A stretch of 64,000 nt of DNA, from assembly GCF_003732225.1 (NCBI RefSeq), contig NZ_MOBJ01000007.1, positions 1-64,000 on the forward strand. Reading direction: 5' to 3'. The notes beneath the pieces were generated by a model, which worked only from the letters and a program-made list of their open reading frames with translations, was not told where the DNA came from and made no database searches. A program made the position numbers and the translations under genes. The first letter of the stretch is position 1; each line of letters opens with the position of its first letter. Source of the DNA: Pseudomonas brassicacearum. GTDB taxonomy: Bacteria > Pseudomonadota > Gammaproteobacteria > Pseudomonadales > Pseudomonadaceae. Shown here in pieces: positions 25,288 to 35,073 of this stretch.

Positions 25288-27123
25288 TCAATCCCCCAGC
25301 GCTTCTCCTTCACGCCGTGGATCGGCGCCACCGGCCAATGAGGCTTTGCCCTGCGCATCCCGCACTCGCACGATGGCCTGGGTGCCGCTGGTCATGTCGA
25401 TTTCGTTGACCGCGTGCCCTTTGTCCTTGAGGGCCTGGATCAGCGCCGGGCTGAACTGGCCTTGTTCCAGTTCGGTCGGGCCGTTGCGGCTGCCGAAGTT
25501 GGGCAGGCTGATGGCGGCTTGCGGGTCGAGGTTCCAGTCGAGCATGCCGATCACCGATTTGGCGACGTACTCGATAATTTGCGAACCGCCGGGCGAGCCG
25601 ACCGTCGCGACCAGTTCACCGCTCTGACGATCGAAGATCAGCGTCGGAGCCATGGACGAGCGCGGGCGTTTGCCGGGTTCGACACGGTTGGCCACCAGTT
25701 GGCCGTTTTCTTCGGGAATGAACGAGAAGTCGGTCATCTGATTGTTGAGCATGAAGCCCTGCACCATCAGGTGCGAGCCGAAGGCGGCTTCCACGGTGGT
25801 GGTCATCGACACGGCGCCGCCCTGATCGTCGATCGCGACCACTTGCGAGGTGGAGATCCGCAGTGGCGAGCGGTCAGGAGCGTAGGCCACTTGAATGCCC
25901 GGTGGCGTGCCGGGTTTGGCGCTGCCCATGCTGCGATCGCTGATCAACGTTGCGCGGCTGGCCAGGTAGGCGGGGGAGACCAGACCTGCGACCGGGACGG
26001 GTACGAAGTCTGAGTCGGCGACGTACTGTGCGCGGTCGGCGTATGCCAGGCGCTCGGCCTCGGCGATCAGGTGCACGGCTTCAGGCGCAGGTTCGATACC
26101 TGCCGGTTTCAGTCGTGCCAGAGCGAAGCGACTGTCGTAGCTTTCGAGTGCCTGCAAGGTGCCGAGAATCTGCGCAATAGCGATCCCGCCCGATGATGGC
26201 GGTGGCATGCCGCACACTTGCCAGCGCTTGTAGTCGGTGCACAGCGGAGCACGCTCTTTGGCGCTGTAGCCTTTGAGGTCGTTCAACGACAGGCTGCCGG
26301 GGTTGGCATGGCCTTGAACCTTGGCGACGATTTCCTGCGCAATCGGGCCTTGATACAGCGCACTCGGTCCTTCTGCGGCAATACGTTTGAGGACGTTGGC
26401 CAGTGCCGGGTTTTTCAGCAGCGTACCTACGGCTTTCGGGCTGCCATCGGCATTCAGGAAGTACGCAGCCATGTCCGGCGAGCGCGGCAGGAACGGATCG
26501 GAGGTGATCATCGTGTGCAGACGCGGCGAGATCGCAAAGCCCTTTTCCGCCAAGGCAATGGCCGGTTCGAACAACTTCGCCCATGGCAGGCGGCCGTGCT
26601 TGCGATGGGCCAGTTCCAGTGCGCGCAACACACCCGGTGTGGCAACCGACCGACCACCAATCTGCGCATCGGTGAATGGCATGGGTTTACCGTCGGCTTG
26701 CAGGAAGAGCTTTTCAGTCGCACCGGCGGGGGCGGTTTCACGGCCGTCGTAGGTGCGCACAGCCTTGCCGTCCCAAAGCACGATCAACGCGCCGCCACCG
26801 ATCCCCGAGGATTGCGGTTCAACCAGCGTCAACACGGCTTGCATGGCGATGGCGGCGTCGATCGCCGAACCGCCCTGACGCAGCATTTCCCGTCCTGCTG
26901 CGGCTGCCAGCGGGTTGGCGGCTGCGGCCATGTGTTTGGAGGCGTATTGGGTATGCAGGTCGGTGCGATACCCCGAGGCGATTTCCGGGGCCACCGGCAA
27001 AGCGCTGACGGACGGCGAAGAGGGCGGGGCGTTGCAGGCAGCGAGGGTCAGCGCGGTGGCTATCAGCGACAGGGCAGTCAGGCGGTAGCGATTCAAATGG
27101 AAGGCTGGGAACACGTGGGGCAC
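25288..27123 (-). CDS. ggt: Gamma-glutamyltransferase
   Basis: 611 aa. N-terminal hydrophobic signal with lipobox-like LAAC (Cys30). The precursor motifs are complete: GRE (about 155), SGIGGG, PPPSSGG, and the autocleavage/catalytic Thr in RISTSQVVAIDDQGGAVS (near residue 423), which corresponds to the Thr-Thr of E. coli Ggt with Ser in second place. GSPGGSQI and NNQMTDFS are the small-subunit substrate motifs. It hydrolyses glutathione and other gamma-glutamyl compounds in the periplasm. Monocistronic with its own terminator. Confidence 0.94.
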   Translation of the reverse strand: MPHVFPAFHLNRYRLTALSLIATALTLAACNAPPSSPSVSALPVAPEIASGYRTDLHTQYASKHMAAAANPLAAAAGREMLRQGGSAIDAAIAMQAVLTLVEPQSSGIGGGALIVLWDGKAVRTYDGRETAPAGATEKLFLQADGKPMPFTDAQIGGRSVATPGVLRALELAHRKHGRLPWAKLFEPAIALAEKGFAISPRLHTMITSDPFLPRSPDMAAYFLNADGSPKAVGTLLKNPALANVLKRIAAEGPSALYQGPIAQEIVAKVQGHANPGSLSLNDLKGYSAKERAPLCTDYKRWQVCGMPPPSSGGIAIAQILGTLQALESYDSRFALARLKPAGIEPAPEAVHLIAEAERLAYADRAQYVADSDFVPVPVAGLVSPAYLASRATLISDRSMGSAKPGTPPGIQVAYAPDRSPLRISTSQVVAIDDQGGAVSMTTTVEAAFGSHLMVQGFMLNNQMTDFSFIPEENGQLVANRVEPGKRPRSSMAPTLIFDRQSGELVATVGSPGGSQIIEYVAKSVIGMLDWNLDPQAAISLPNFGSRNGPTELEQGQFSPALIQALKDKGHAVNEIDMTSGTQAIVRVRDAQGKASLAGGADPRREGEALGD

Positions 27124-27273
27124 TCCGTCCGTGGGATAAAAGATCAGCGGACTGTATCGGCCGCAGGCGTCAGCTGCAACGCTGGTCTTGTGCGTATTGA
27201 TCGATGGATGGGTGCCTTTTTCCTTCTTCAGCGCAGGGTTTTTCTGTAGGGTCGGGGGGGCGAGATCTTCACC

Positions 27274-27306
27274 AATAACAAGTCAATAACAAGTTAATAA
27301 CAACAA
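27274..27306 (+). promoter_or_regulatory. Three tandem AAnAAnAA motifs, probable Hfq/Crc site
   Basis: An 11-base unit AATAACAAGT(C/T) is present twice and is followed by AATAACAACAA, giving three exact AAnAAnAA motifs. The last runs into the AAGAGG ribosome site of the DUF2817 gene. In pseudomonads such A-rich CA motifs next to the ribosome site are bound by Hfq with Crc to block translation during growth on preferred carbon sources. Confidence 0.7.
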
Positions 27307-27315
27307 GAGGCCGAC

Positions 27316-28419
27316 ATGCAGACCGAGTTCCCAACGCAGCCAAGTTACCGTTCGCAGCGCGAACAATTCCTGGCGGCTGCAACCGCAGCCGGTGCGACGT
27401 TGACCGAATACCCGCATCCGCTCAAGGGGCCGTTTGGCGAATCCCTGAGCACTGATGTGGCGGTGCTCGGCGATCCCGGCGCAAAGCGTCTGCTGGTGAT
27501 GTTGAGCGGCACCCACGGGGTTGAGGGCTTCTATGGTTCGGAGTGCCAGATCAACTGGCTGAACGAGTTCGGCAAACGCCCACTGCCCGCCGACGTCGCG
27601 GTGGTGATGATCCACTTGATCAACCCTTGGGGTACGGCGTGGCTGCGTCGCGTCAACGAAGACAACATAGACCTGAACCGCAACCACCTGAACTTCGATC
27701 GCCCGCTGCCCGACAATCAGGCCTATGCGGCGTTGCACGAGATTTATGCCTTCTCCCGGTTGCAGGGCCTGGAGCGTGATCGCGCCGATGCCTTGCTCGC
27801 CGCGCAGTTACGCGAGCATGGCTGGCCGGCAGTGATGTCGATTGTCGAGGGCGGCCAGCACAGTCATCCCGACGGTCTGTTTTACGGTGGGCTGGCACCG
27901 AGCTGGTCGAACCGGACCTTGCATCGGATCATTGCGGCGCATCTCTCTCAGGCCGAGGTCGCGATGTGTTTCGACCTGCACTCCGGCGCGGGGGAGTACG
28001 GCCATCCGATGCTGCTGACCGTTACCCAGGAGGCCTACCCGGCACTGGAACAGGCACAGGCCCTTTACGGTCCGTGGCTCTACACCATACAGACCGGCGC
28101 GCAGACCCAGAGCGAAACCGGGATTGCTGCCACAGCCACCGGCTATACCTCACAAGCGCTGCTCGATGCGCTGCCGCAGGTGCGCCTGATGCCGTTTGTC
28201 ATCGAGTGCGGTACCTACCCGGGAGAAGCGGTGCATGCTCATCTGCGTGACGATCACTGGCTGCACCTGCACGGCAATCCGAGTGATGCCGTGGGGCGCG
28301 AGATCAAGCTGAATCTTGTTGAGCAGTTCTATCCCGCCGACAGTGACTGGCAGGAAATGGTCTGGGTTCGTACCCGGCAGATATGGGAAAAGGCGTTGTC
28401 GGCATTGCCCACGATATAG
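27316..28419 (+). CDS. DUF2817 protein, putative zinc carboxypeptidase (M14-like)
   Basis: 367 aa, cytoplasmic with no signal peptide. Zinc-binding HxxE appears in SGTHGVEGFYGS (about 63-74), LINPWGTAWLRRVNEDNIDLNRN is the substrate-pocket region of M14-like enzymes, and the third ligand is likely in FDLHSGAGEYGHP (about 218-230). A Glu in VIECGTYPG could be the general base. Probably an amidohydrolase or peptidase on small substrates; function not established. The A-rich leader suggests it serves use of a secondary nutrient. Confidence 0.85.
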   Translation: MQTEFPTQPSYRSQREQFLAAATAAGATLTEYPHPLKGPFGESLSTDVAVLGDPGAKRLLVMLSGTHGVEGFYGSECQINWLNEFGKRPLPADVAVVMIHLINPWGTAWLRRVNEDNIDLNRNHLNFDRPLPDNQAYAALHEIYAFSRLQGLERDRADALLAAQLREHGWPAVMSIVEGGQHSHPDGLFYGGLAPSWSNRTLHRIIAAHLSQAEVAMCFDLHSGAGEYGHPMLLTVTQEAYPALEQAQALYGPWLYTIQTGAQTQSETGIAATATGYTSQALLDALPQVRLMPFVIECGTYPGEAVHAHLRDDHWLHLHGNPSDAVGREIKLNLVEQFYPADSDWQEMVWVRTRQIWEKALSALPTI

Positions 28420-28502
28420 TCGAACGCCTCGGCGCTTGATGAACGCTGCGGCTCACATTGCGATGTGAGCCGTCGGTGGGGAGGGGGCTTTTCTTCAGGC
28501 AT

Positions 28503-28537
28503 AAAAAAACGGCCTACCTTTCGGTAAGCCGTTTTTA
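28503..28537 (+). terminator. Terminator after the DUF2817 gene
   Basis: AAAAACGGC...GCCGTTTTT stem-loop, 84 bases after the stop codon and just short of the tRNA-Met 3' end. It can act in both directions. Confidence 0.85.
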
Positions 28538-28542
28538 GTACT

Positions 28543-28619
28543 TGGTGGCTACACAGGGACTTGAACCCCGGACCCCAGCATTATGAATGCTATGCTCTAA
28601 CCAACTGAGCTATGTAGCC
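28543..28619 (-). tRNA. tRNA-Met (CAT)
   Basis: 77 nt including an encoded CCA. The acceptor stem GGCTACA/TGTAGCC pairs fully, the anticodon loop TTCATAA shows CAT, and the T-loop GTTCAAGTC is present. The 5' pairing G-C at the acceptor end marks it as elongator rather than initiator tRNA. Confidence 0.95.
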
Positions 28620-28735
28620 AAGTGGCGCGCATTATTGGCTCGTAACGATGATGTGTCAAGCGTAAATCTAAAATATTTCTCTACGCTTTCAACCGCTTAT
28701 CGACCTGACCCACAAAAACGGATGAGTTTGCCGCT

Positions 28736-30793
28736 TCAACCCAGCTGAAACCGCCCGGTATTCTCGCTCAAAGCCTTGCTGCCCGAACTCAAGGTGTCCG
28801 CCGCGAGGTTCACCGCCCGTGCGCCTTCGAGCAGGCGCACGGCGGCCTGATCGACTTGCTGGATGTTGCCGCTGACCTCATCGGCCGTGCTGGCTTGCTC
28901 TTCTACCGCAGTAGCGATCTGCGCCAGGGTATCGGTGACGCTTTGCACCGCGCTGGCGATTTCCCCCAAGCGTTCGCCGAGACCGGTTACCGCTTGCGCG
29001 TCGGTGTGTGCCTGGCCGCAGGCGGCTTCCATCAGGCTCACGGCTTCGTTGACGGTGCTGCGCAGGCTGTCGACGGTGCCGGCGATCTGCGCGGTGGAAG
29101 ATTGGGTGCGCTGCGACAGGCTGCGCACTTCATCGGCGACTACCGCAAAGCCTCGGCCTTGTTCGCCGGCACGGGCCGCTTCGATAGCGGCATTGAGTGC
29201 CAGCAGGTTGGTCTGCTCGGCCACGCCGCGAATGGTGTCCACCACCAGTTGAATCTGCTGCCCTTGTTCGCTGACCCGGCCTAACGCTGCGGCGGTGTCG
29301 TTCAGGCGCTGGTTGAGCTGCTGAATGCTCGCAGTGGTGCGTTGGCTGTCACGACTGCTCTCGGCGGCAATGCGCTGGGTCTGCTGAGCGCTGCCTGAGG
29401 CCTGTTCGCAACTCTGGGCGACGCCTTGCGAGGTTGCGGCCAGTTGCGTGGCGGCAGCGGCGATCTGGCTGATCTGCAACTGTTGAGCTTCGACTTCGCC
29501 CAGTGCCCCGCTGGCGTGAGTATTGAGGGCTCGCACCGCGTTACTCAGTTGCAGGGTTTCGTGATCGACCCCGAGCAGGCTGGTGCGCAGTTGCACCACC
29601 GCAACGTTGAGCGCGGTGCTGATCGCCGCCAGCTCATCGCGACCATGCACCGGCACTTGCAGGCTCAGGTTGCCATCGCGCAGGGCTTCGGCGAGCAGCG
29701 TGATGCCGCTGGCGCTGCGGCGGATCGAGGCTTGCAAGCAGATGAACAAATACAGCGCGGCCAGCAGCAGGCAACCGAGGATGCTCGCTACCAGGATGAA
29801 CTGGCGAATGGCTGAGCCGTGGTAGTAGTCCAGGCGCTGATCCAGTGATACCAGCGATTGCTGACGCAGCGAGGCGAGGTCAGTGAGGAGGGCGTCGAGG
29901 TTGCGCTCGAAGTCTTCCGGTTTGAGCGTGATGCTGGCGCCGAACATGCCGTCATCCAGCCCTTTCAATCCGGCGTCCAGATGCTTGAGGCTGTCGTGGT
30001 ATTGCCCGGCCCAGGCCTGCAACGCACTTGGCAGCCGTGCTTCGAGCAGGCTGCCAGTCTTGATCAGTTGCTCGCGAGCGTCGCCAATGCGGCCGCGCAG
30101 GTCGCGCAATTGCAAGCGGCTTTGCAGCGAGAATTGTCCGGACACCACCGACGCCTGGCCGATGCTGGCGAGGCGCCCGACCCGTTCGATCAGGTCCGGC
30201 GCGTGCTGGGTCGAGATCTGCGTCAGCAAGTACGTTTCCAGCCACGGCGCCAGTGTCAGGCGGTTGTCCATGGCAATCTGTTCGCGCAGTGCTTGCAGCG
30301 CACTGAGGGCCGCAGTGAAGCGTTCATAGCCATCCGGCCACCAACCGACGCTGCTCAGGCTTTTCGAGTCCAGACCATTGAGCGCGGTTTGCAGGGTCTG
30401 ATAGCGACTGAGGGTATCGGCCTCGGCCCCCTCGGTTGTCAGTGAATGGCCCAGATCATTGACGGCTTGATTCAGCGCAGGCTGCACTGCATCGAACGCC
30501 GCCATTGCAGCGACGGTGGCCGGTGTTGGCTGGCGATTGGTTTCGGTGGCGCGCCAGCGGGCGGCGCGGTCACGTTGGGCGGCGAGCAAGTTGTCCAGCG
30601 CATCGAGGGCTATCAACTGGCGCACGCCGGCACGCTCGCCTGCGATCAGGCTGAGCTTGTCGCGGTAATCCTGGCCAATCATCCACAGGCTGCCCGCCAG
30701 CGGCAGGATAAACAGCAGAAACAACAACTGAAACTTGCGGGCGAAACCGAAACGCCCAAGCAGTCCAATCCCCGGTGCCAGAAAAGCCTGCAT
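28736..30793 (-). CDS. Transmembrane chemoreceptor (methyl-accepting)
   Basis: 685 aa. Membrane segment 1 at about 20-42, a helical periplasmic sensor of nearly 290 residues, membrane segment 2 at about 332-355, a HAMP region, then an MCP signalling domain with [20 protein letters not shown] and [16 protein letters not shown]. The sensor is too long for a simple four-helix bundle (about 150) and is all-helical, so it may be a bimodular (HBM-like) or NIT-like domain; ligand unknown. Its 5' leader folds into a compact structure next to the ribosome site. Confidence 0.9.
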   Translation of the reverse strand: MQAFLAPGIGLLGRFGFARKFQLLFLLFILPLAGSLWMIGQDYRDKLSLIAGERAGVRQLIALDALDNLLAAQRDRAARWRATETNRQPTPATVAAMAAFDAVQPALNQAVNDLGHSLTTEGAEADTLSRYQTLQTALNGLDSKSLSSVGWWPDGYERFTAALSALQALREQIAMDNRLTLAPWLETYLLTQISTQHAPDLIERVGRLASIGQASVVSGQFSLQSRLQLRDLRGRIGDAREQLIKTGSLLEARLPSALQAWAGQYHDSLKHLDAGLKGLDDGMFGASITLKPEDFERNLDALLTDLASLRQQSLVSLDQRLDYYHGSAIRQFILVASILGCLLLAALYLFICLQASIRRSASGITLLAEALRDGNLSLQVPVHGRDELAAISTALNVAVVQLRTSLLGVDHETLQLSNAVRALNTHASGALGEVEAQQLQISQIAAAATQLAATSQGVAQSCEQASGSAQQTQRIAAESSRDSQRTTASIQQLNQRLNDTAAALGRVSEQGQQIQLVVDTIRGVAEQTNLLALNAAIEAARAGEQGRGFAVVADEVRSLSQRTQSSTAQIAGTVDSLRSTVNEAVSLMEAACGQAHTDAQAVTGLGERLGEIASAVQSVTDTLAQIATAVEEQASTADEVSGNIQQVDQAAVRLLEGARAVNLAADTLSSGSKALSENTGRFQLG

Positions 30794-30803
30794 GCCCGAC
30801 TAC

Positions 30804-30864
30804 TCCTCTGGGCACCACGCACCATTGGCGTGCGGTCGCGGCCTTGTGACCGCTACCCGTGCCC
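30804..30864 (-). promoter_or_regulatory. Structured leader (three-way junction) of the chemoreceptor gene
   Basis: In the minus-strand RNA an outer 6-bp stem (GGGCAC/GTGCCC) encloses two adjacent hairpins, GCGGTC/GACCGC (10-base loop) and CACGC/GCGTG (7-base loop), with almost no unpaired linkers. The ribosome site AGAGGAG follows at once, partly touching the outer stem. It matches no riboswitch class I know. The rest of the 30794-31125 gap holds a small CCCCTT/AAGGGG hairpin (30940-30954) and nothing else I can name. Confidence 0.4.
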
Positions 30865-31125
30865 TCATAAAAGGCCTCGAAAGTTCACTTTGGCAGGTCT
30901 GATAGGACCGGCGCTGTGGTGAAACTTCCCATTCTCGATCCCCTTTGTAAGGGGCCGCGTTGAAGCGGATAAGCAAGGCAAGATTCAGACCATGGCTTTG
31001 CGCTATCACTTAAACGTCGACAATTTAAAAGTCGTTAGCAGGCTAAGGGGATGGCGTTGCTGCACTGAAAAATGGCACATTGACGCACCTGCAAGTGCGC
31101 ACCCATCCGCGGTATGGAAACTCTC

Positions 31126-32343
31126 ATGGCTACCAGTAACACTCAAACTGCCGCATCGCCGGCACTCGCGACTTCGCAAAGCAGCCCATTGGTCATGCGA
31201 ATCATCGGCGCGGTGGCGCTGGCGCATTTGATCAACGACCTGATTCAGTCGGTGCTGCCGTCGATCTATCCGATGCTCAAGGCCAATTACGGGCTGACCT
31301 TCACCCAGGTTGGCCTGATCACCTTGACCTTTCAGCTCACGGCATCGCTGTTGCAGCCGTGGGTCGGTTACTACACCGATCGCCATCCCAAGCCGTATCT
31401 GCTGCCAGCGGGGATGATCTGCACCTTGACCGGCATTCTGATGATGTCCCAGGTCGGCAGCTTTCCGCTGATTCTGTTGGCGGCGGGGTTGATCGGCATC
31501 GGCTCCTCGACCTTTCACCCGGAAGCTTCTCGTGTCGCGCGGTTGGCCTCGGGCGGGCGTTTTGGGTTGGCGCAGTCGACCTTCCAGGTCGGTGGTAACG
31601 CCGGTTCAGCGTTCGGGCCGTTGCTGGCGGCGGCGATCATCATTCCGTTCGGCCAGGGCAACGTCGCCTGGTTCGGCTTGTTCGCAGTGTTTGCGTTGGT
31701 GGTGCTGTATGGCATCAGCCGTTGGTACGCCAACCACTTGAGCCTGTTCAAGCTCAAGCAAGGCCAGGCGGCAACTCACGGGTTGTCGAAGGGCAGGGTG
31801 ATCAGTGCCTTGGTGGTACTCGGATTGCTGGTGTTCTCCAAGTATTTCTACATGGCCAGCTTCACCAGTTATTTCACCTTCTACCTGATCGAGAAGTTCG
31901 ACCTGTCGGTGGCCAGTTCGCAACTGCACCTGTTCCTGTTTCTTGGGGCGGTAGCGGCGGGGACCTTCTTCGGTGGGCCGATTGGCGACAAGATCGGCCG
32001 TAAGGCGGTGATCTGGTTCTCGATCCTTGGTGTTGCACCGTTCACCTTGATCCTGCCTCACGTCGACCTGTTCTGGACCAGCATCTTGAGCGTGGTGATT
32101 GGTTTCATTCTGGCCTCGGCGTTCTCGGCCATTGTGGTCTACGCGCAGGAACTGGTGCCGGGCAATGTCGGCATGATCGCCGGAGTGTTCTTCGGTCTGA
32201 TGTTCGGTTTTGGCGGGATTGGCGCGGCGCTGCTGGGGCATCTGGCGGACATTCACGGCATTGAATACGTGTACAGGCTGTGTTCGTTCTTGCCGTTGTT
32301 CGGGGTGCTGGCGATCTTCCTGCCGAGAACCAAAAAGATCTGA
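31126..32343 (+). CDS. MFS transporter, fosmidomycin-resistance (Fsr) family
   Basis: 405 aa from the ATG at 31126 (MATSNTQTAAS); the ATG at 31114 would add four residues. About 12 membrane segments. Family motifs: AHLINDLIQSVLPSIYPMLK (about 27-46), LLQPWVGYYTDRHPKP and GIGSSTFHPEASRVAR. Fsr-type pumps export fosmidomycin and related compounds; the natural substrate is unknown. Single gene followed by a REPIN and a terminator. Confidence 0.88.
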   Translation: MATSNTQTAASPALATSQSSPLVMRIIGAVALAHLINDLIQSVLPSIYPMLKANYGLTFTQVGLITLTFQLTASLLQPWVGYYTDRHPKPYLLPAGMICTLTGILMMSQVGSFPLILLAAGLIGIGSSTFHPEASRVARLASGGRFGLAQSTFQVGGNAGSAFGPLLAAAIIIPFGQGNVAWFGLFAVFALVVLYGISRWYANHLSLFKLKQGQAATHGLSKGRVISALVVLGLLVFSKYFYMASFTSYFTFYLIEKFDLSVASSQLHLFLFLGAVAAGTFFGGPIGDKIGRKAVIWFSILGVAPFTLILPHVDLFWTSILSVVIGFILASAFSAIVVYAQELVPGNVGMIAGVFFGLMFGFGGIGAALLGHLADIHGIEYVYRLCSFLPLFGVLAIFLPRTKKI

Positions 32344-32360
32344 CTCACCACAAATCCCCT

Positions 32361-32450
32361 TGTGGGAGCGAGCTTGCTCGCGATGACGGTTGAACATTCA
32401 ACGATGATGTTGATTGAATGACCGCTATCGCGAGCAAGCTCGCTCCCACA
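32361..32450. repeat. REPIN (REP family 1)
   Basis: Two well-conserved inverted arms (TGTGGGAGCGAGCTTGCTCG and its complement) about 40 bases apart, between the Fsr gene and its convergent neighbour ychF. Confidence 0.93.
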
Positions 32451-32487
32451 GTTGTTCGGTGGTGTGGCGGATGAGTATTTCAGGTAC

Positions 32488-32520
32488 AAAAAAAGCCGCG
32501 TATAAACGCGGCTTTTTCTT
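32488..32520. terminator. Bidirectional terminator between the Fsr gene and ychF
   Basis: Stem AAAGCCGCGT/ACGCGGCTTT with A-run and T-run flanks, 12 bases beyond the ychF stop codon. Confidence 0.92.
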
Positions 32521-32531
32521 GAGCGTGTGTT

Positions 32532-33632
32532 TTACACGTTGAAGCGGAAGTGCATCACGTCGCCGTCTTTGACGATGTATTCCTTGCCTTCCAGGCGCCA
32601 TTTACCGGCTTCTTTGGTACCGGCTTCGCCCTTGTACTGGATGAAGTCGTTGTAGGCGATGACTTCGGCGCGGATGAAGCCCTTCTCAAAGTCGGTGTGG
32701 ATCACGCCAGCGGCTTGTGGTGCGGTGGCACCGACGCGGACGGTCCAGGCGCGGACTTCTTCAACACCGGCGGTGAAGTAGGTCTGCAGGTGCAGCATTT
32801 CGTAGCCGGCGCGGATCACGCGGTTCAGGCCAGGTTCTTCCAGACCCAGGGCCTCGAGGAACATGTCTTTCTCTTCGCCGTCTTCCAGTTCGGCGATTTC
32901 GGCTTCGATCTTGTTGCAGACCGGCACGACCATTGCGCCTTCTTCTTCGGCGATGGCTTTGACGATGTCCAGCAGCGGGTTGTTTTCGAAGCCGTCTTCA
33001 GCAACGTTGGCGATGTACATGACCGGTTTGGTGGTCAGCAGGTGGAAACCACGGATCACCGCTTTGTCGTCGGCGCCCATGTTCTTCATCAGCGTGCGCG
33101 CTGGCTTGCCGAGGGTGAAGTGAGCGATCAACTGCTCCAGCAGGCCTTTCTGGACCACTGCGTCCTTGTCACCACCCTTGGCGTTGCGAGCGACTTTCTG
33201 CAGTTGCTTCTCGCAGCTGTCGAGGTCGGCGAAGATCAGTTCGAGGTCGATGATCTCGATGTCGCGTTTCGGGTCGACGCTGTTGGAGACGTGAATCACG
33301 TTCTCGTCTTCGAAGCAGCGGACCACGTGAGCGATGGCATCGGTTTCGCGGATGTTGGCCAGGAATTTGTTACCCAGGCCTTCACCTTTCGAGGCGCCGG
33401 CAACCAGGCCAGCGATGTCGACGAATTCCATGGTGGTCGGCAGGATGCGCTTTGGATTGACGATGGCCGCGAGGGCGTCCAGACGCTTGTCCGGCATCGG
33501 CACGATACCGGTATTCGGTTCGATGGTGCAGAAGGGGAAGTTCTCGGCCGCGATACCGGATTTGGTCAGGGCGTTGAACAGGGTGGACTTGCCGACGTTA
33601 GGCAGGCCGACGATGCCGCAATTGAATCCCAT
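32532..33632 (-). CDS. ychF: Redox-regulated ATPase YchF (Obg family)
   Basis: 366 aa, full length. P-loop [15 protein letters not shown] (about 8-22), switch region [19 protein letters not shown] (about 68-86), and NxxE-type ATP-specificity segment ([10 protein letters not shown]) near 205, with a C-terminal TGS domain. Binds ATP rather than GTP and associates with ribosomes. Last gene of the prs-rplY-pth-ychF block, 22 bases after pth. Confidence 0.96.
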   Translation of the reverse strand: MGFNCGIVGLPNVGKSTLFNALTKSGIAAENFPFCTIEPNTGIVPMPDKRLDALAAIVNPKRILPTTMEFVDIAGLVAGASKGEGLGNKFLANIRETDAIAHVVRCFEDENVIHVSNSVDPKRDIEIIDLELIFADLDSCEKQLQKVARNAKGGDKDAVVQKGLLEQLIAHFTLGKPARTLMKNMGADDKAVIRGFHLLTTKPVMYIANVAEDGFENNPLLDIVKAIAEEEGAMVVPVCNKIEAEIAELEDGEEKDMFLEALGLEEPGLNRVIRAGYEMLHLQTYFTAGVEEVRAWTVRVGATAPQAAGVIHTDFEKGFIRAEVIAYNDFIQYKGEAGTKEAGKWRLEGKEYIVKDGDVMHFRFNV

Positions 33633-33654
33633 GGTGTTTCCCCTTGGATAAGAG

Positions 33655-34239
33655 TCAGGCCTTCTGGCTGTGCAGGTTTTTCATCGCGCGGTTCCATTCA
33701 CCGGCGAAGATATCCGGCAGCACGCCGAGGGCAAAGTCGATGCTGGCATCGAGTTTTTCCTGTTCGGCGCGAGGCGCACGACCCAGGACAAAGTTTGAAA
33801 CCATACTGGCAACGCCTGGGTGGCCAATGCCGAGCCGCAAGCGGTGAAAGGTATTCTGGTTGCCCAGTTGCGCGATGATGTCGCGCAACCCGTTGTGACC
33901 GCCATGCCCGCCGCCCTGTTTGAGCTTGGCAACGCCGGGTGGCAAGTCGAGTTCGTCGTGCGCTACGAGTATTTCTTCCGGCTTGATGCGGAAAAAACCG
34001 GCAAGAGCCGCCACGGCCTGGCCGCTACGGTTCATGTAGGTAGTAGGAATCAGCAGACGAACATCCTGACCTTGATGCGAGAAGCGCCCGGTCAGGCCGA
34101 AATATTTGCGATCGGCCACAAGGTTGACGCCTTGTGCCTGCGCGATGCGCTCAACAAAAAGGGCCCCTGCGTTATGCCGGGTCTGTTCGTATTCGGCGCC
34201 TGGATTTCCCAGGCCAACGATCAGTTTTATGGCAGTCAC
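33655..34239 (-). CDS. pth: Peptidyl-tRNA hydrolase
   Basis: 194 aa from a GTG at 34239 ([14 protein letters not shown]), preceded by AAGGG. Catalytic His lies in the TRHNAG motif (His about 22), and NPGxxYxxTRHN and GGHNGLRDI are intact. It recycles peptidyl-tRNA released from stalled ribosomes. Longer starts are less likely because they would reach toward rplY without a ribosome site. Confidence 0.95.
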   Translation of the reverse strand: MTAIKLIVGLGNPGAEYEQTRHNAGALFVERIAQAQGVNLVADRKYFGLTGRFSHQGQDVRLLIPTTYMNRSGQAVAALAGFFRIKPEEILVAHDELDLPPGVAKLKQGGGHGGHNGLRDIIAQLGNQNTFHRLRLGIGHPGVASMVSNFVLGRAPRAEQEKLDASIDFALGVLPDIFAGEWNRAMKNLHSQKA

Positions 34240-34408
34240 GTCAGGGGCCCTTCTTTGGAGTGGTGGATAACATCGCTGCAATAGGTGTGTGCGGCGAAAG
34301 TGGACGAAAAATGCTCATTTACCATTATGTAAACTCCGCGTTCCCGCCCGCTTTCTCGCTACGTTCCAGTCCGCGATGTTACTGGCTCACTCCGGCGTAC
34401 AGAGTGAA

Positions 34409-35008
34409 TTACTCTGCAGCGCCTTCTGCAGCTTCTGGAGCAACACGTGGAGCGTGAACGTTGGCAACAGCCAGGTCGTTACCGTGAGCCAGAGCAACAA
34501 ATTCAACGCCTTTAGGGGCCTTGATGTCGGACAGGTGAACGATCGAACCGATTTCGGCGTTAGCCAGGTCGACTTCGATGAATTCAGGCAGGTCTTTTGG
34601 CAGGCAGGAAACTTCAACTTCAGCAACAACGTGCGAAATTTCGCCGCCTTTTTTCACTGCAGCAGCTTCGTTGACGAAGTGCACAGGAACGTGAGCGGAC
34701 AGTTTCTGACCAGCAACAACGCGTACGAAGTCAGCGTGCATCACGTGGCCTTTGGCCGGGTGACGCTGCAGAGCTTTGATGATTACGTTTTGCTTGGTGC
34801 CGCCAACGTTCAGCTCGATGATGTGGCTGTAAGCCGCTTCGTTTTCGAGCAGTTTGGCAACTTCTTTGGCCAGCATGCTGATGGATTCAGGGGCTTTTTC
34901 GCCACCGTAAACTACAGCTGGAACCAGGCTTGCGAGACGACGCAGGCGGCGGCTCGCACCTTTCCCCAGGTCGGAACGCACTTCAGCATTCAGAGTAAAA
35001 TCGTTCAT
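34409..35008 (-). CDS. rplY: 50S ribosomal protein bL25, long CTC form
   Basis: 199 aa from the ATG at 35008 ([11 protein letters not shown]), with GGAG seven bases upstream. The N-terminal 90 residues are the L25 5S-rRNA-binding domain ([11 protein letters not shown]), followed by the CTC beta domain found in the long form. The low-complexity C-terminus ends in [10 protein letters not shown]. Follows prs with a terminator between. Confidence 0.95.
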   Translation of the reverse strand: MNDFTLNAEVRSDLGKGASRRLRRLASLVPAVVYGGEKAPESISMLAKEVAKLLENEAAYSHIIELNVGGTKQNVIIKALQRHPAKGHVMHADFVRVVAGQKLSAHVPVHFVNEAAAVKKGGEISHVVAEVEVSCLPKDLPEFIEVDLANAEIGSIVHLSDIKAPKGVEFVALAHGNDLAVANVHAPRVAPEAAEGAAE

Positions 35009-35073
35009 GTTGTATCTCCAAAATAACCACATTCGCCCCAGCGTTTGCGACCAGCGCTAAAGGCGATATGGGC

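Noticed and set aside
30940..30954. CCCCTT/AAGGGG hairpin as terminator or sRNA
   Set aside because: The stem is short, has no T-run on either side and no linked promoter.
32550..33878. Open frame of 442 codons antisense to ychF and pth
   Set aside because: It crosses two well-identified genes and the gap between them, with no start signal or domain.
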